NCBI GenBank assembly: GCA_046346845.1
Contig: JAXMHH010000003.1
Location: 433,615 to 497,614, forward strand
Direction: 5' to 3'
From: DSSB01 sp046346845
Lineage (GTDB): Bacteria > UBA10199 > DSSB01
DNA: 64,000 bases
The position numbers were made by a program, and so were the translations under genes. Below, piece by piece: positions 23,980-32,858 of the stretch. The notes beneath the pieces are model-generated. The model made no database searches. It was not told the DNA's origin and saw nothing but the letters and a program-made list of their open reading frames with translations. How positions within the stretch are numbered: the stretch's first letter is position 1; each line of letters opens with the position of its first letter.

Positions 23980-25158
23980 ATGAACGAGGGCATGCAAACC
24001 GGCCTGGATCGACTGCTCCGTTCTCACCGCAAACTCCTGCAAAAAAAACGCGTCGCCCTGCTCGCCCATCCCGCCTCGGTGGACCATCAGCTGCGCCACG
24101 CCCTGGAAATCTTGCGGGAAGAGGCCTCGGCCGAGATCGTGGCCCTGTTTGGCCCTGAGCACGGCATCCACGGCCAGGCCCAAGACATGGAGTCCGTCGG
24201 GGCCTCCACCTACCAGGGCCTGCCCGTCTACAGCCTCTACGGAAAGGATGAGGCCAGCCTCAAGCCCAGCCGCCAATCCCTCGAAGGGGTCGAGGTCTTG
24301 GTTTGCGACCTGCAGGACGTCGGATCCCGCTACTACACCTTCATCTACACCATCGCATTCTGCATGGAGATCGCCAAGGAAACCGGTACCCACGTCGTGG
24401 TGCTCGACCGGCCCAATCCGATCAACGGGCATCAGGTGGAGGGCAATTTAGTCGCACCGGGATTTCGCTCTTTCGTGGGCTGGTTTCCGCTTGCGGTGCG
24501 ACACGGCATGACCGTGGGAGAATTGGCCCAGCTCTTCCGCCAGGAGCAGGGCCTAAACTGTGAGCTGACCGTGGTGCCGATGAAGGGCTGGCACCGACGC
24601 CGCTACCAAGACGAGCTCGACACGCCCTGGGTATTGCCCAGCCCCAATATGCCCACCGTGGATACCGCGGTGGTCTATCCCGGGATGTGCCTGATCGAGG
24701 GCACGGAATTAAGCGAGGGCCGCGGCACCACGCGTCCCTTCGAGATCTTCGGCGCGCCCTTCATCGACCCGGAGGCCCTGGCCAAACGCCTGCGGGAGTT
24801 CCGCCTGCCCGGAGTGCGATTCCGCCCCCTGTATTTCAAGCCGGGTTTTCAAAAATGGGCGGGCCAGGTCTGCGGCGGGATCCAACTCCACGTCACGCGG
24901 CGGCGCGCCTTCCAGGCCCTGCTCACCGGGGTCGCGGCCCTCCGGGCCGTGCACGATCTCTATCCCAAGGAGTTTCAATACCGCCATCGCGCCTATGAAT
25001 TTGTGGATAAAATTCCAGCCATCGACCTCTTGGCGGGCAACGCCCGGTTGCGGGAGCAGATCGAGGCCGGGGTGTCCCTTCGGGAGATCGAAGGTTCCTG
25101 GGAAGAGGAGCGAAGCCGGTTTTTGGAGATGCGCAAGAAATACCTGCTCTATACCTGA
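23980..25158 (+). CDS. namZ: Exo-beta-N-acetylmuramidase NamZ-like (DUF1343)
   Basis: 392 residues. Family marks of DUF1343/NamZ are LFGPEHGIHGQAQDMESV, LPVYSLYG, LVCDLQDVGSRYYTFIYT, VLDRPNPINGHQVEGN and EGTELSEGRGTTRPFE. NamZ releases terminal N-acetylmuramic acid from peptidoglycan fragments in murein recycling. There is no obvious signal peptide, so this version may act in the cytoplasm, unlike secreted relatives. The start at 23980 is the first ATG giving the family N-terminus; M5 is possible. It follows two other cell-wall genes within 2.5 kb. Confidence 0.9.
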   Translation: MNEGMQTGLDRLLRSHRKLLQKKRVALLAHPASVDHQLRHALEILREEASAEIVALFGPEHGIHGQAQDMESVGASTYQGLPVYSLYGKDEASLKPSRQSLEGVEVLVCDLQDVGSRYYTFIYTIAFCMEIAKETGTHVVVLDRPNPINGHQVEGNLVAPGFRSFVGWFPLAVRHGMTVGELAQLFRQEQGLNCELTVVPMKGWHRRRYQDELDTPWVLPSPNMPTVDTAVVYPGMCLIEGTELSEGRGTTRPFEIFGAPFIDPEALAKRLREFRLPGVRFRPLYFKPGFQKWAGQVCGGIQLHVTRRRAFQALLTGVAALRAVHDLYPKEFQYRHRAYEFVDKIPAIDLLAGNARLREQIEAGVSLREIEGSWEEERSRFLEMRKKYLLYT

Positions 25159-25282
25159 GGAACCCAAGGGGATTGAAAAGACCGGCTGAACGCTGGTTCA
25201 TTTAGCTTTGCAACAGGCCGGCAAGAAACTCCTCGACCCTGAAAAGAAAATGCGGAGGCTCCGGCGGTTTTTCAAGCGATTG

Positions 25283-25603
25283 TTAATGTTCTTTGGCCCG
25301 GCACAGCTCGCAAGGGCAGATCTGCCGCAGAAACTCGTAGGCATAGATCCCGGTGTCGTGCTGGTCGCTGAAGGTAAACTGCAAGGCATACCAGCCCACC
25401 GGTTGGGCCTTGAGGATGTCGACCTTCCTCCCGCCCAGGGCGGAAAGCGGCAGCAGGCCGGTGGCGACGCGTTCCGGCACCTCCTTGCAGACCGCGCAAG
25501 GGCAGGCGCGCCGCAGGTGCTCGGCGGAATAGGCGCTGACGTGGCCGTCCTGCCACTCGATTTGGATCCCGTGATCGACTCGGTTGATGGACTTGGGTTG
25601 CAT
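25283..25603 (-). CDS. DUF971 family protein
   Basis: 106 residues, the whole DUF971 domain (also the N-terminus of gamma-butyrobetaine hydroxylase). Marks are IQIEWQDGHVSAYSAEHLR, the cysteine pair CPCAVC (about 35-40), VGWYALQFTFSD.HDTGIY and a second cysteine group CPCELC near the C-terminus. The cysteines suggest metal or Fe-S binding; in several bacteria the gene sits with Fe-S carrier genes. No such neighbour here. Function unproven. Confidence 0.88.
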   Translation of the reverse strand: MQPKSINRVDHGIQIEWQDGHVSAYSAEHLRRACPCAVCKEVPERVATGLLPLSALGGRKVDILKAQPVGWYALQFTFSDQHDTGIYAYEFLRQICPCELCRAKEH

Positions 25604-25750
25604 CTTGCCTCGGGCCTGCTCTTAGCCCGACGCCGGAACGATGTCAAAGCCGCAAGTCCACCCCAAGGGATATTGGTGAGGAAGGGTATACCGTTTCCTG
25701 GATTTCGCTAGGTGCGCTACAGCGCGGGCGTTAGAATCTGCTGCAACCCC

Positions 25751-27484
25751 ATGAAAGCCGCCGATTACATCCTTCAGGCCCTCCGCCAGGAAAAGATCGA
25801 CCATGTCTTCCTGGTGCCGGGCGGCCTCATCGATCACTTCTATCCCGCGCTCTGCGCCGACCCGGGACTCCGCCCCATCGTCGCCGCCCACGAGGGCGGG
25901 GCCGCGTATATGGCAGACGGCTATGCGCGCGCCTCGGGGCGCTTCGGCGCCTGCTTCGCAATCGGCGGTCCCGGCGTCACCAACGCGGTCACCGCCCTGT
26001 CCGCGGCGCTCACCGACCAATCCCCAGTCTTTTTGCTGACCGGCGAGGTGCCCACCGACTGGGAGGGACGCGGCGGCTTCCAGGACGCCAGCCCCGCCGG
26101 CCTGAACGACGTCGAGATCCTCCGCCCCGTCACCGCCTACAGTTACGAGGTGGAAAGCGAGCACCTCCTACACTTCCACCTGCGCGCGGCCCTGCGACAG
26201 ATGATGGGCCTGCGCCGCGCTCCGGTCCACCTGAGCCTGCCGGTCAACCTCCAGACGGGGGAGATCAAGGCCCCCTACGAAACTCTTCCCGCCACTTATT
26301 TCGAACCGCGCCTCCTCGACGAGGCCGCCGTGCAGGATTGTTTCCAAAAATTCCTGGGGGACCCGAGGGCGGGAAAAGCTCCGCAGCGAGTCGTCATCCT
26401 CGCGGGTCACGGCGTGGAGCGCTCCGACGCCGCCGAGGCCTTGCGCGGCTTCGCGGAGCGCTTCGATATCCCCGTGGCCACCACGCTCCGCGCCAAGGGC
26501 GTGTTGCCGGAAGACCACCCCCTCTCCCTTGGCATCTTCGGCTATTCCGGGACCCGGCATGCCTGCGAGACCCTGCTCTCGGGAGAAATCGAGGTATTGT
26601 TCGTGCTCGGTTCGGGGCTCAACCAACGCGACACGATGTTTTGGGAAAAACGATTCCGGCCCCAACACCTCCTCGTCCAGGTCGACATCGATTCGACGGT
26701 GATCGGAAAGAATTACGCGGTGGACGTCGCCGTGACCGGAGACTGCCAAAGTTTTTTGCAAGGCCTCGCGAAGGGACCGAAGGATTTTCTTGAAACCTTG
26801 GCGGGCGGCAGGGCGGCGCGCCGGGAATGGCTGCAAGGCATCCGCGCCAAGGGGCCCCGCCTCTACGAAGCGCAGAATTGTTCCAGCGACGCCGTCCCGA
26901 TCCATCCCGCCCGCGCCATCGCGGAGCTGCGCAAGGCCCTGCCCCGCGAGGCCGTCCTGTTGGTCGATTCGGGGGCCCATCGCGCCTTCTGCGGCCACTA
27001 CTGGGAGTCCTTCGGCCCGGGCCATTACCTCTCCGCCACCAACCTGGGGCCCATGGGCTGGGCCATCCCAGCCGCCATCGGCGCAAAATTGGCCAGGCCC
27101 AAGCTCCCCCTGGCCGTCGTGACCGGGGACGGCTGCATGTTGATGCACGGCATGGAGATCCAAACCGCGGCCCGCTATCGGGTGCCCATCCTCTACCTCG
27201 TCCTCAACAACCAGGCGCTGGGCAACGTCTATCTGAGGGCGAGGCAAATGGGACCGGGACCCGCCGAGCTGACCGAGATCCCCCCGAAGGATTGGGCCGC
27301 CTTCGCCAGGTCGCTCGGCGCCGAGGGGCTGGTGGTGGAAAAACCCGAAGACCTGGCGCCGGCCTTCGCCAAGGCCGCGGCCTTTCCCGGGCCCTGCGTG
27401 GTGGATGTGCGCTGCGGCCGCGACTACGGCACCCCGGTCGCCCCCTGGACCCAGGCCCGCCAGGCCTGGATGGACGACGAATAG
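25751..27484 (+). CDS. Thiamine-diphosphate enzyme, acetolactate-synthase-like
   Basis: 577 residues with the three domains of the pyruvate-oxidase/acetolactate-synthase family. The catalytic glutamate is E48 in AAHEGGAAYMADGYAR. The cofactor motif begins GDG at 459-461 (GDGCMLMHGMEI) and ends LYLVLNN about 25 residues later. The start ATG 25751 gives the normal family N-terminus MKAADYILQAL; a longer frame to 25712 adds 13 unrelated residues. No small regulatory subunit gene follows and there are no ilv genes nearby, so branched-chain amino acid synthesis is not implied. The next gene, 9 bp downstream, is a carboxymuconolactone-decarboxylase-like protein, suggesting catabolism of a 2-oxo acid. 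Confidence 0.9.
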   Translation: MKAADYILQALRQEKIDHVFLVPGGLIDHFYPALCADPGLRPIVAAHEGGAAYMADGYARASGRFGACFAIGGPGVTNAVTALSAALTDQSPVFLLTGEVPTDWEGRGGFQDASPAGLNDVEILRPVTAYSYEVESEHLLHFHLRAALRQMMGLRRAPVHLSLPVNLQTGEIKAPYETLPATYFEPRLLDEAAVQDCFQKFLGDPRAGKAPQRVVILAGHGVERSDAAEALRGFAERFDIPVATTLRAKGVLPEDHPLSLGIFGYSGTRHACETLLSGEIEVLFVLGSGLNQRDTMFWEKRFRPQHLLVQVDIDSTVIGKNYAVDVAVTGDCQSFLQGLAKGPKDFLETLAGGRAARREWLQGIRAKGPRLYEAQNCSSDAVPIHPARAIAELRKALPREAVLLVDSGAHRAFCGHYWESFGPGHYLSATNLGPMGWAIPAAIGAKLARPKLPLAVVTGDGCMLMHGMEIQTAARYRVPILYLVLNNQALGNVYLRARQMGPGPAELTEIPPKDWAAFARSLGAEGLVVEKPEDLAPAFAKAAAFPGPCVVDVRCGRDYGTPVAPWTQARQAWMDDE

Positions 27485-27493
27485 GAGGCCGCC

Positions 27494-28033
27494 ATGGCCA
27501 GACTCCCCGACCCGATCCCCCAGCTCGATCCCGAGGCCAAGCATCTCTACGAGGCCATGGCCGCGAAGCGCGGCCGCATCGACGGCATGTACGGGGCGAT
27601 GTTCAACCACCCCGCACTGGTCGAGCACGTCGCCAACTTGGGCAGCTACCTGCGCTTCGGAGCCACCTTGCCCGGACCGGTCCGCGAATTGGCCATCCTG
27701 CTCTGCGCCCGTCGCTTGGCGGTCCCTTACGAATGGGTCAAACACGTCCCGCCCGCGGAGGCGGCCGGCCTCAGCCCCGAAGTGATCGAGGCGGTGCGGC
27801 TAGAGCAGGATTTGCGGGACTTCTCCCCCCTCTTTCCCAAGACCGCCCAAGCCGTGGCCTGTGTCCTGGCGGAACAATCGCTCCCGGCCGATTTGCAGGC
27901 GGAATTGGAAGCGGCGCTCGGCCTCCAGGGCGTCTTGGAATTGGTCGTCTTGGCGGGATTCTACCGGATGATCGCCGCCTTTATCCGGGCCTTCGATGTG
28001 CCCCTGCCCCCGGGGAGCGCGGCGCCGTTCTAA
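27494..28033 (+). CDS. Carboxymuconolactone decarboxylase family protein
   Basis: 179 residues. The family helix pattern is visible: a typical opening (FNHPALVEHVANLGSYLRFG), the core LPGPVRELAILLCARRLAV.YEWVKHV, and ALGLQGVLELVVLAGFYRMI. The core usually has an EWxxH motif, here EWVKH, and the alkylhydroperoxidase-type CxxC is absent, so this resembles decarboxylase or AhpD-like members without the redox cysteines. Nine bases after the ThDP enzyme and with AGGAGG before the ATG, it is clearly in its operon. Substrate unknown. Confidence 0.85.
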   Translation: MARLPDPIPQLDPEAKHLYEAMAAKRGRIDGMYGAMFNHPALVEHVANLGSYLRFGATLPGPVRELAILLCARRLAVPYEWVKHVPPAEAAGLSPEVIEAVRLEQDLRDFSPLFPKTAQAVACVLAEQSLPADLQAELEAALGLQGVLELVVLAGFYRMIAAFIRAFDVPLPPGSAAPF

Positions 28034-28059
28034 TAGGCTTCCAGCTCCATATGACGCCC

Positions 28060-28129
28060 AAAAATCCTTCGGATTTTCGGGGCCCGCCAATCCGCCTACG
28101 GCGGCTTGGCCCAACCACCGGTGGTTTTT
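28060..28129. terminator. Bidirectional terminator region between convergent genes
   Basis: AAAAATCC-TTC-GGATTTT (28060-28077) is a hairpin with T-runs on both strands. AACCACCGGTGGTT (28113-28126) followed by TTT is a second, plus-strand hairpin reaching the stop of the TrpF-like gene. A GC-rich imperfect stem (CCGCC/GGCGG) lies between. It would end transcription from both sides. Confidence 0.6.
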
Positions 28130-28794
28130 CATTGGAAGGCCCGGCGCGCCGCCGCGACGAAGGCCTTCACCTTGTCCGGGTCCTTCGCCCCGGACTCGTC
28201 CTCGACGCCGGTATGGGCATCCACGCCGGCCGGGCGCACCCGGCGAATCGCGGCGGCCACATTGCCGGGATGCAGGCCTCCGGCGAGCATCAGGGGCCTG
28301 GGCGATAACTCCACCAAGCGCCGGCTGAGCTCCCAATCGTGCACCTTGCCGGTCGCACCGCTGGCCCCCGTCACGGGATCGAAGGTGTCGGTGAGAAAAT
28401 AATCGACCCAGCGGGCCCAGGCTCGCATTTCCTCCGCCAGGGATGCCTCGGCCCCGGGCCGGACGATGAGGCTGCGCACCAGGCCGAGTTGCGGCGCCGA
28501 CTTCCGCAAAGATTCGGCCAGGCCGGGGTCCACGCGGCCATGCAGCTGGACCAGGCGCGTGCCGAGAAACCCGCTCAATGCGAGGATCTCCGGCGCCTGG
28601 CTCAAATAGGTGATCAACACGGGGGTGACGCTTGCGGGGAGGGCCGCGATGATGGCCCGCGCCTCCGCCTCGCTCAAGTCTTCCCGGTGGAAGTCCAGCC
28701 GGAAGGGGAATCCCAGCCAATCGACCCCGGCCTCGCAAAGCAGCCTGGCCTCCTCGGCATCGCGGATCCCGGCGATTTGGATCAGGCCCTTCAC
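28129..28794 (-). CDS. Phosphoribosylanthranilate-isomerase-like protein lacking the catalytic cysteine
   Basis: 221 residues from GTG 28794, which overlaps the stop of the hydrolase gene (GTGA). A TIM-barrel protein with TrpF features: AEEARLLCEAGVDWLGFPF, LVQLHG, a loop DTFDPVTGASGATGKVHDWE with the general-acid Asp, and PLMLAGGLHPGNVAAAI with the phosphate grip. In TrpF the first strand reads K-x-C-G, whose Cys is the general base; here it is QIAGI, so Cys is replaced by Ala. It is also outside any trp cluster and next to alpha/beta-hydrolase and ThDP genes. The true reaction may differ from tryptophan synthesis. A longer frame to 28878 overlaps the hydrolase. Confidence 0.8.
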   Translation of the reverse strand: MKGLIQIAGIRDAEEARLLCEAGVDWLGFPFRLDFHREDLSEAEARAIIAALPASVTPVLITYLSQAPEILALSGFLGTRLVQLHGRVDPGLAESLRKSAPQLGLVRSLIVRPGAEASLAEEMRAWARWVDYFLTDTFDPVTGASGATGKVHDWELSRRLVELSPRPLMLAGGLHPGNVAAAIRRVRPAGVDAHTGVEDESGAKDPDKVKAFVAAARRAFQ

Positions 28795-29531
28795 CGCTTC
28801 GCAAATCTCTCGAGGAGGAGTTGGTTGAAAGGCCCCGCCTCCTCCCAAAAGGGCATGTGGCCGCTGCGTTCGAACCAAACAAAGTCCTGGCGCGGATGGA
28901 GGGCCTGGAGCTCGGGGACCTGCTCGGGATGAAAGCCATGGCGGCCCATCAAGGACAGGAGGGGGCGATCGAGCGCCGCAAAGGTCCGGCGATAATCGCA
29001 GTGGGCGATCTGGCCGTAGTACTTCAAGGCGATCTCGGTGGGGGTCCGCAGGGAGTCCTGGACCATCGCTTCCAACTCCTCCGCCGCGGGTTTATGAAAA
29101 AACATCCGTTTGACGAATTTCCGCGCCGCCCGGGGCCGATCGCGGTGGAAGGAATGGGTGACCCCCGGCACATGGTAGGCCTTGGGATCCCCCCAGGGGA
29201 GGGCGTCGACGTTGACGAAGTGGGTGAAGGGCTCGGGCCCAAAGCGCTCGACATAATCCCAAAGGATCTGGGCCCCCATCGACCAGCCCAGGGCCACGGC
29301 CTCTCGAATCCCGTGCTGCGCCAACAGCTCACGCAGGGCCGAGGCCGCGTCCCCCAATTGGTAGCCCTCGGGGCGCTTTTCGGAATCCCCATGGCCCGGC
29401 AGGTCCCAAAACAGGAGCCGAAAATGCTCCGCCAAGGGCCGCTGCCGTTCGAAAAAACGATGGGACATGGTCCAACCATGGCTCAAGACCAGGACAGGGC
29501 CCTTGCCTTCCAGGCGCGAGTAGAGCTGCAT
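28791..29531 (-). CDS. Alpha/beta hydrolase
   Basis: 246 residues. LVLSHGWTMSHRFFERQ gives the HG oxyanion region, FWDLPGHGDSEK is the strand after it, the nucleophile elbow is GWSMGAQI, and a late FERSGHMPFWEEA carries the catalytic His. It resembles BioH/haloperoxidase-type esterases; no signal peptide. Its stop overlaps the start of the TrpF-like gene, so the two are translated together. Substrate unknown. Confidence 0.88.
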   Translation of the reverse strand: MQLYSRLEGKGPVLVLSHGWTMSHRFFERQRPLAEHFRLLFWDLPGHGDSEKRPEGYQLGDAASALRELLAQHGIREAVALGWSMGAQILWDYVERFGPEPFTHFVNVDALPWGDPKAYHVPGVTHSFHRDRPRAARKFVKRMFFHKPAAEELEAMVQDSLRTPTEIALKYYGQIAHCDYRRTFAALDRPLLSLMGRHGFHPEQVPELQALHPRQDFVWFERSGHMPFWEEAGPFNQLLLERFAKR

Positions 29532-29590
29532 GGCGCGATCTTAAAGAAATTTCTCGCGCCTTGGTATCGAATTTGCTGTAAACGAAGGGC

Positions 29591-31156
29591 ATGGAGAGCG
29601 CCCCGCTGGCAGATCCCGAGTTCGATCCGACGCAGGCCCGGCTGGAGGGCCTGTTGCGCGAGCACTTCGGCTTTCCCCATTTTCGCAAGGGACAATTGGA
29701 CATCCTACGCTCGGTGTTGGCCGGGCAAGATACCCTGGCCGTGATGCCCACCGGGGGCGGCAAGTCGCTTTGCTACCAAATTCCCGCCCTGGACCGGCCC
29801 GGGATCGTCCTCGTCGTCTCCCCGCTCATCTCGCTGATGCAGGATCAGGTCGGTGCGCTGCGGGCCCGGGGCATCCCCGCGGGCTGCCTGCACACCGGCC
29901 AGGAGGCTTCGAAAAAACGCGAAATCTTCTCCGAGCTGCGGCGCGCCGAGCGCTACCTGCTCTACCTCTCCCCCGAACGGGTGCAAAAGCCCGGTTTCGC
30001 CGCCTGGGCGCGGCAGCAATCGATCTCCCTCATCGCCATCGACGAGGCCCACTGCGTCTCGCAGTGGGGACCCGACTTCCGGCAGGACTACCACCGCCTC
30101 GCCCTGCTGCGGGAGCTGAAGCCCGAGGTCCCGCTCCTCGCGCTCACCGCGACCGCCACCCCGCAGGTCCTGCGCGACATCTCCCGCCAGCTCGGGATGA
30201 AGAAACCGGCGCGGCACGTCTACGGCTTTTACCGGCCCAATCTCTATTACCAAGTCGAGACCTGCGAGCACGAGGGGCTGAAGCGCTCCCTGGTGCGGCG
30301 CGCCCTGCAGCGCCATCCGGAGGGCAAGGTGCTGATCTATTGCGGAACCCGCAAACAGTGCGAGGAGCTGGCCGCCGAGCTGGCCCCGGAGTTCGCGGGC
30401 GTCGATTTTTACCACGCGGGCCTCGCGACCGAGCAGCGCAACGCGATCCAGCAGGACTTCGGGGCCGGCCGCACCCGCATCCTGCTCGCCACCAACGCCT
30501 TCGGCATGGGCATCGACCAGCCGGACGTCCGCTTGGTGGTGCACTACCAGATGCCCGCCAACATCGAGTCGTATTATCAAGAGATCGGCCGCGCCGGCCG
30601 GGACGGGGGCGAGGCCACCTGCCTCCTCCTCTACGCGAAGCGCGACAAGGGCCTGCATTCCTACTTCATCACCCAGTCCCAGGCAGAGGAGCGGCACCGG
30701 CAGCAGCGCTGGAGGGCCCTCGATACCATGGTTCAATTTGCCGAGGGCGGGGAGTGTCGGCACGCCGGGATCCTCACCTATTTTCGGGACAGCTTCCGGA
30801 TCGGCGCCTGCGGGCACTGCGACGTCTGCGCGCCGAGCTCGGCGCGGCGCATCCCCCGGGAGGAAACAACGCCCCTCCCCGCCTCGCCGACCCGCAAAAA
30901 GAAAGGCAAAGAACTCAGCGATACGCCCTTGGACGCCGCCGGGCAGCTGCGCTACGAGTTGCTGAAGGCCTGGCGCAAGGAGTACGCCCAGGCCCGGGAT
31001 ATCCCGGCCTTCCTGGTGTTCAGCAACAAGACGCTCCAGGACCTGGCGGCGAAACACCCCGGCACCCTGGAAGAGCTCGAGCGCATCTACGGCCTGGGAC
31101 CGCAGAAGATCGAGGCCTTCGGCGCCGAATTGCTGCAGAGCCTAAACGGCTGTTGA
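29591..31156 (+). CDS. recQ: ATP-dependent DNA helicase RecQ
   Basis: 521 residues, a little short of E. coli RecQ (609). The helicase core has Walker A MPTGGGKSLCYQ with K58, DEAH at 151-154 (AIDEAHCVSQWG), motif VI (QEIGRAGRDGG), and the RecQ zinc site with cysteines ECRH..(x)..CGHCDVC. The winged-helix part of the RQC domain appears to be missing or very short; after a linker the HRDC domain follows (about 440-515, FSNKTLQDLAAKHPGTLEEL). RecQ unwinds DNA 3' to 5' in recombinational repair and fork rescue. It lies 59 bp from the divergent hydrolase gene. Confidence 0.94.
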   Translation: MESAPLADPEFDPTQARLEGLLREHFGFPHFRKGQLDILRSVLAGQDTLAVMPTGGGKSLCYQIPALDRPGIVLVVSPLISLMQDQVGALRARGIPAGCLHTGQEASKKREIFSELRRAERYLLYLSPERVQKPGFAAWARQQSISLIAIDEAHCVSQWGPDFRQDYHRLALLRELKPEVPLLALTATATPQVLRDISRQLGMKKPARHVYGFYRPNLYYQVETCEHEGLKRSLVRRALQRHPEGKVLIYCGTRKQCEELAAELAPEFAGVDFYHAGLATEQRNAIQQDFGAGRTRILLATNAFGMGIDQPDVRLVVHYQMPANIESYYQEIGRAGRDGGEATCLLLYAKRDKGLHSYFITQSQAEERHRQQRWRALDTMVQFAEGGECRHAGILTYFRDSFRIGACGHCDVCAPSSARRIPREETTPLPASPTRKKKGKELSDTPLDAAGQLRYELLKAWRKEYAQARDIPAFLVFSNKTLQDLAAKHPGTLEELERIYGLGPQKIEAFGAELLQSLNGC

Positions 31157-31207
31157 AAGCAGCCCGCTAAAATTGTCATTCCAGGAAAAATCCTTTATGG
31201 AGGGAAT

Positions 31208-31552
31208 ATGGCCTACCTCCTCCGTTTCATCGCCTGCTTCTGGATCTTCCTCAGCTTCAAGCCCGCCCTCGCCATCGTAAGGCGTCTGCTCGCGCAGGGC
31301 CTCCACGCCTCGTGGAGCGCCGGCGACCTCCTCACCCTGGTGATGCTGGCGGGCGGGATCGGCCTGCTCTTCCTGCGCGAATGGGCCCGCTGGCTGCTCT
31401 TGGCCGGCGCGGCGGCCTACCTGATCTTGAAGGCGGGGCCCGCCTTGAGCCAATGGCAGTTCAGCGAGCCGGTGATCCGGACCGCGCTGTTTTACGGGAT
31501 TTTCGTGGTGATCCTGGCCCTTCCCCAAGCGCGGGGCGCGACCCGCAAATAA
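31208..31552 (+). CDS. Small membrane protein of unknown function
   Basis: 114 residues with three or four hydrophobic segments (about 4-20, 35-55, 58-75, 90-108). The start has GGAGGGAAT upstream. Hydrophobic helices are separated by short Arg-containing loops; the C-terminus is RGATRK, probably cytoplasmic. No motif. It lies between recQ and the convergent ctpA gene. Confidence 0.65.
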   Translation: MAYLLRFIACFWIFLSFKPALAIVRRLLAQGLHASWSAGDLLTLVMLAGGIGLLFLREWARWLLLAGAAAYLILKAGPALSQWQFSEPVIRTALFYGIFVVILALPQARGATRK

Positions 31553-31587
31553 CGGATGAGCGGCTGTTAGCGGCATCCAACGGCCGC

Positions 31588-32826
31588 TTAGAGATCGGAA
31601 GGGGAATCCAAGCCCTCTTCGGACTTCGCGCTGGGCTTGCTTTCGGGGGGAGGCGCCGGGGCCTTTCCGGTCACCAGGTAGTTCCAAGCCGCTTCGCGCT
31701 GGACATCCTTCTTTTTCTTCTCTTGCAGCTCAATCGCCGTCGGCACTTCGCCGGGAACGACAAAATCAGGCGCGATCCCCGTGCCGTCGATGGATTTGCC
31801 GGAGGGCGTGAAATAGCGGGCGATGGTCAGCTTCACGCCGGTGTCTTCGCCCAAATCGATCACGGTCTGCACGCTGCCCTTGCCGAAGCTCTGGGTGCCC
31901 AGCAGTTTCGCCCGCTTGTTGTCCTGCAAGGCGCCGGCGACGATCTCGGAGGCGGAGGCCGAGCCCTTGTTCAAGAGCAGGACGAGCGGAAGGGTCGGAT
32001 AAGGGGCGTCGCCGTTGGCGCTGCGCAGCTCGATGGGGCCCTTGCGCCCCCGGGTGGAGACGATGGTGCCGGACTTGAGGAAGAGATTGCTCATGTCGAT
32101 GGCCTGCTCCAGCAAGCCGCCCGGGTTGTTGCGCAGGTCGATGATCAAGCCCTTCAGCTTGCCGCCCAGCGAGAGCTGCTCCACGGCCTTGCGCAACTCC
32201 TCCGCGGTGTTTTCTTGGAATCCGGAGACGCGCACATAGCCGATGCCCTGGTCCAGCATCTCGTATTTGACGCTCTTGATCTTGATCTCTTCCCGCGTCA
32301 GGGAGACGTCGAAGGGCTTGGCAACTCCCTCGCGCCATAGCGTCAGGACCAGCTTGCTGTGCTTGCCCCCCCGCATCCTGCGGACCGCATCGGCCAGGTT
32401 CATCCCCTTAGTGACCGCCCCGTTGATCTTGAGGATCTTGTCGCCCGGCCGCACTCCCGCCCGCTCGGCCGGGGTGCCTTCGATGGGCGTCACGACGGTG
32501 AGTACGCCGTTCTGCAGGGTAATCTCGAGCCCGACGCCGCCGAAGCGGCCGAGGGTGTCCACCTTGAGCTCTTTATAGACATCGGGGGTGAGAAAAACGG
32601 TGTAGGGATCGAGGGTGCCCAGCATCCCCTTGATGGCGCCATAGACGAGGTTTTGGCCGTCCACCGCCTCGACGTAATCCTTCTCGACGATGTAGAGCAC
32701 CTTGCTGAACAGGTCGAGGGCCTTGTAAATCTTTTCGGGGAGCGCCCGTGCGGAGGGGAGCGTGGCGCCGAACCACAATCCCAGCAGGAAAACCGGGGCC
32801 AGCAAAAACTTGGAAATCCGCTTCAT
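31588..32826 (-). CDS. ctpA: C-terminal processing peptidase (S41 family)
   Basis: 412 residues with an N-terminal signal or anchor (about 1-28). A PDZ domain (about 95-170, FGGVGLEITLQNGVLTVVTP, AGVRPGDKILKING) leads into the S41 protease, with the serine in KGSASASEIVAGAL and the lysine in LGTQSFGKGSVQ. These enzymes trim or degrade C-termini of periplasmic proteins such as lipoproteins and murein hydrolases. The C-terminus is Lys/Pro/Ser-rich. It is downstream of the transketolase genes on the same strand (32 bp gap). Confidence 0.95.
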   Translation of the reverse strand: MKRISKFLLAPVFLLGLWFGATLPSARALPEKIYKALDLFSKVLYIVEKDYVEAVDGQNLVYGAIKGMLGTLDPYTVFLTPDVYKELKVDTLGRFGGVGLEITLQNGVLTVVTPIEGTPAERAGVRPGDKILKINGAVTKGMNLADAVRRMRGGKHSKLVLTLWREGVAKPFDVSLTREEIKIKSVKYEMLDQGIGYVRVSGFQENTAEELRKAVEQLSLGGKLKGLIIDLRNNPGGLLEQAIDMSNLFLKSGTIVSTRGRKGPIELRSANGDAPYPTLPLVLLLNKGSASASEIVAGALQDNKRAKLLGTQSFGKGSVQTVIDLGEDTGVKLTIARYFTPSGKSIDGTGIAPDFVVPGEVPTAIELQEKKKKDVQREAAWNYLVTGKAPAPPPESKPSAKSEEGLDSPSDL

Positions 32827-32858
32827 GAGGGTCGGCTCCGTCCGCGAATCGCGCAGGG

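Noticed and set aside
26168..27745. A 525-codon minus-strand frame opposite the ThDP enzyme
   Set aside because: Antisense shadow; the plus-strand protein has all catalytic motifs.
28034..28128. The GC-rich hairpins here as another copy of the element family
   Set aside because: No long arms and neither conserved loop; they behave as short terminators.
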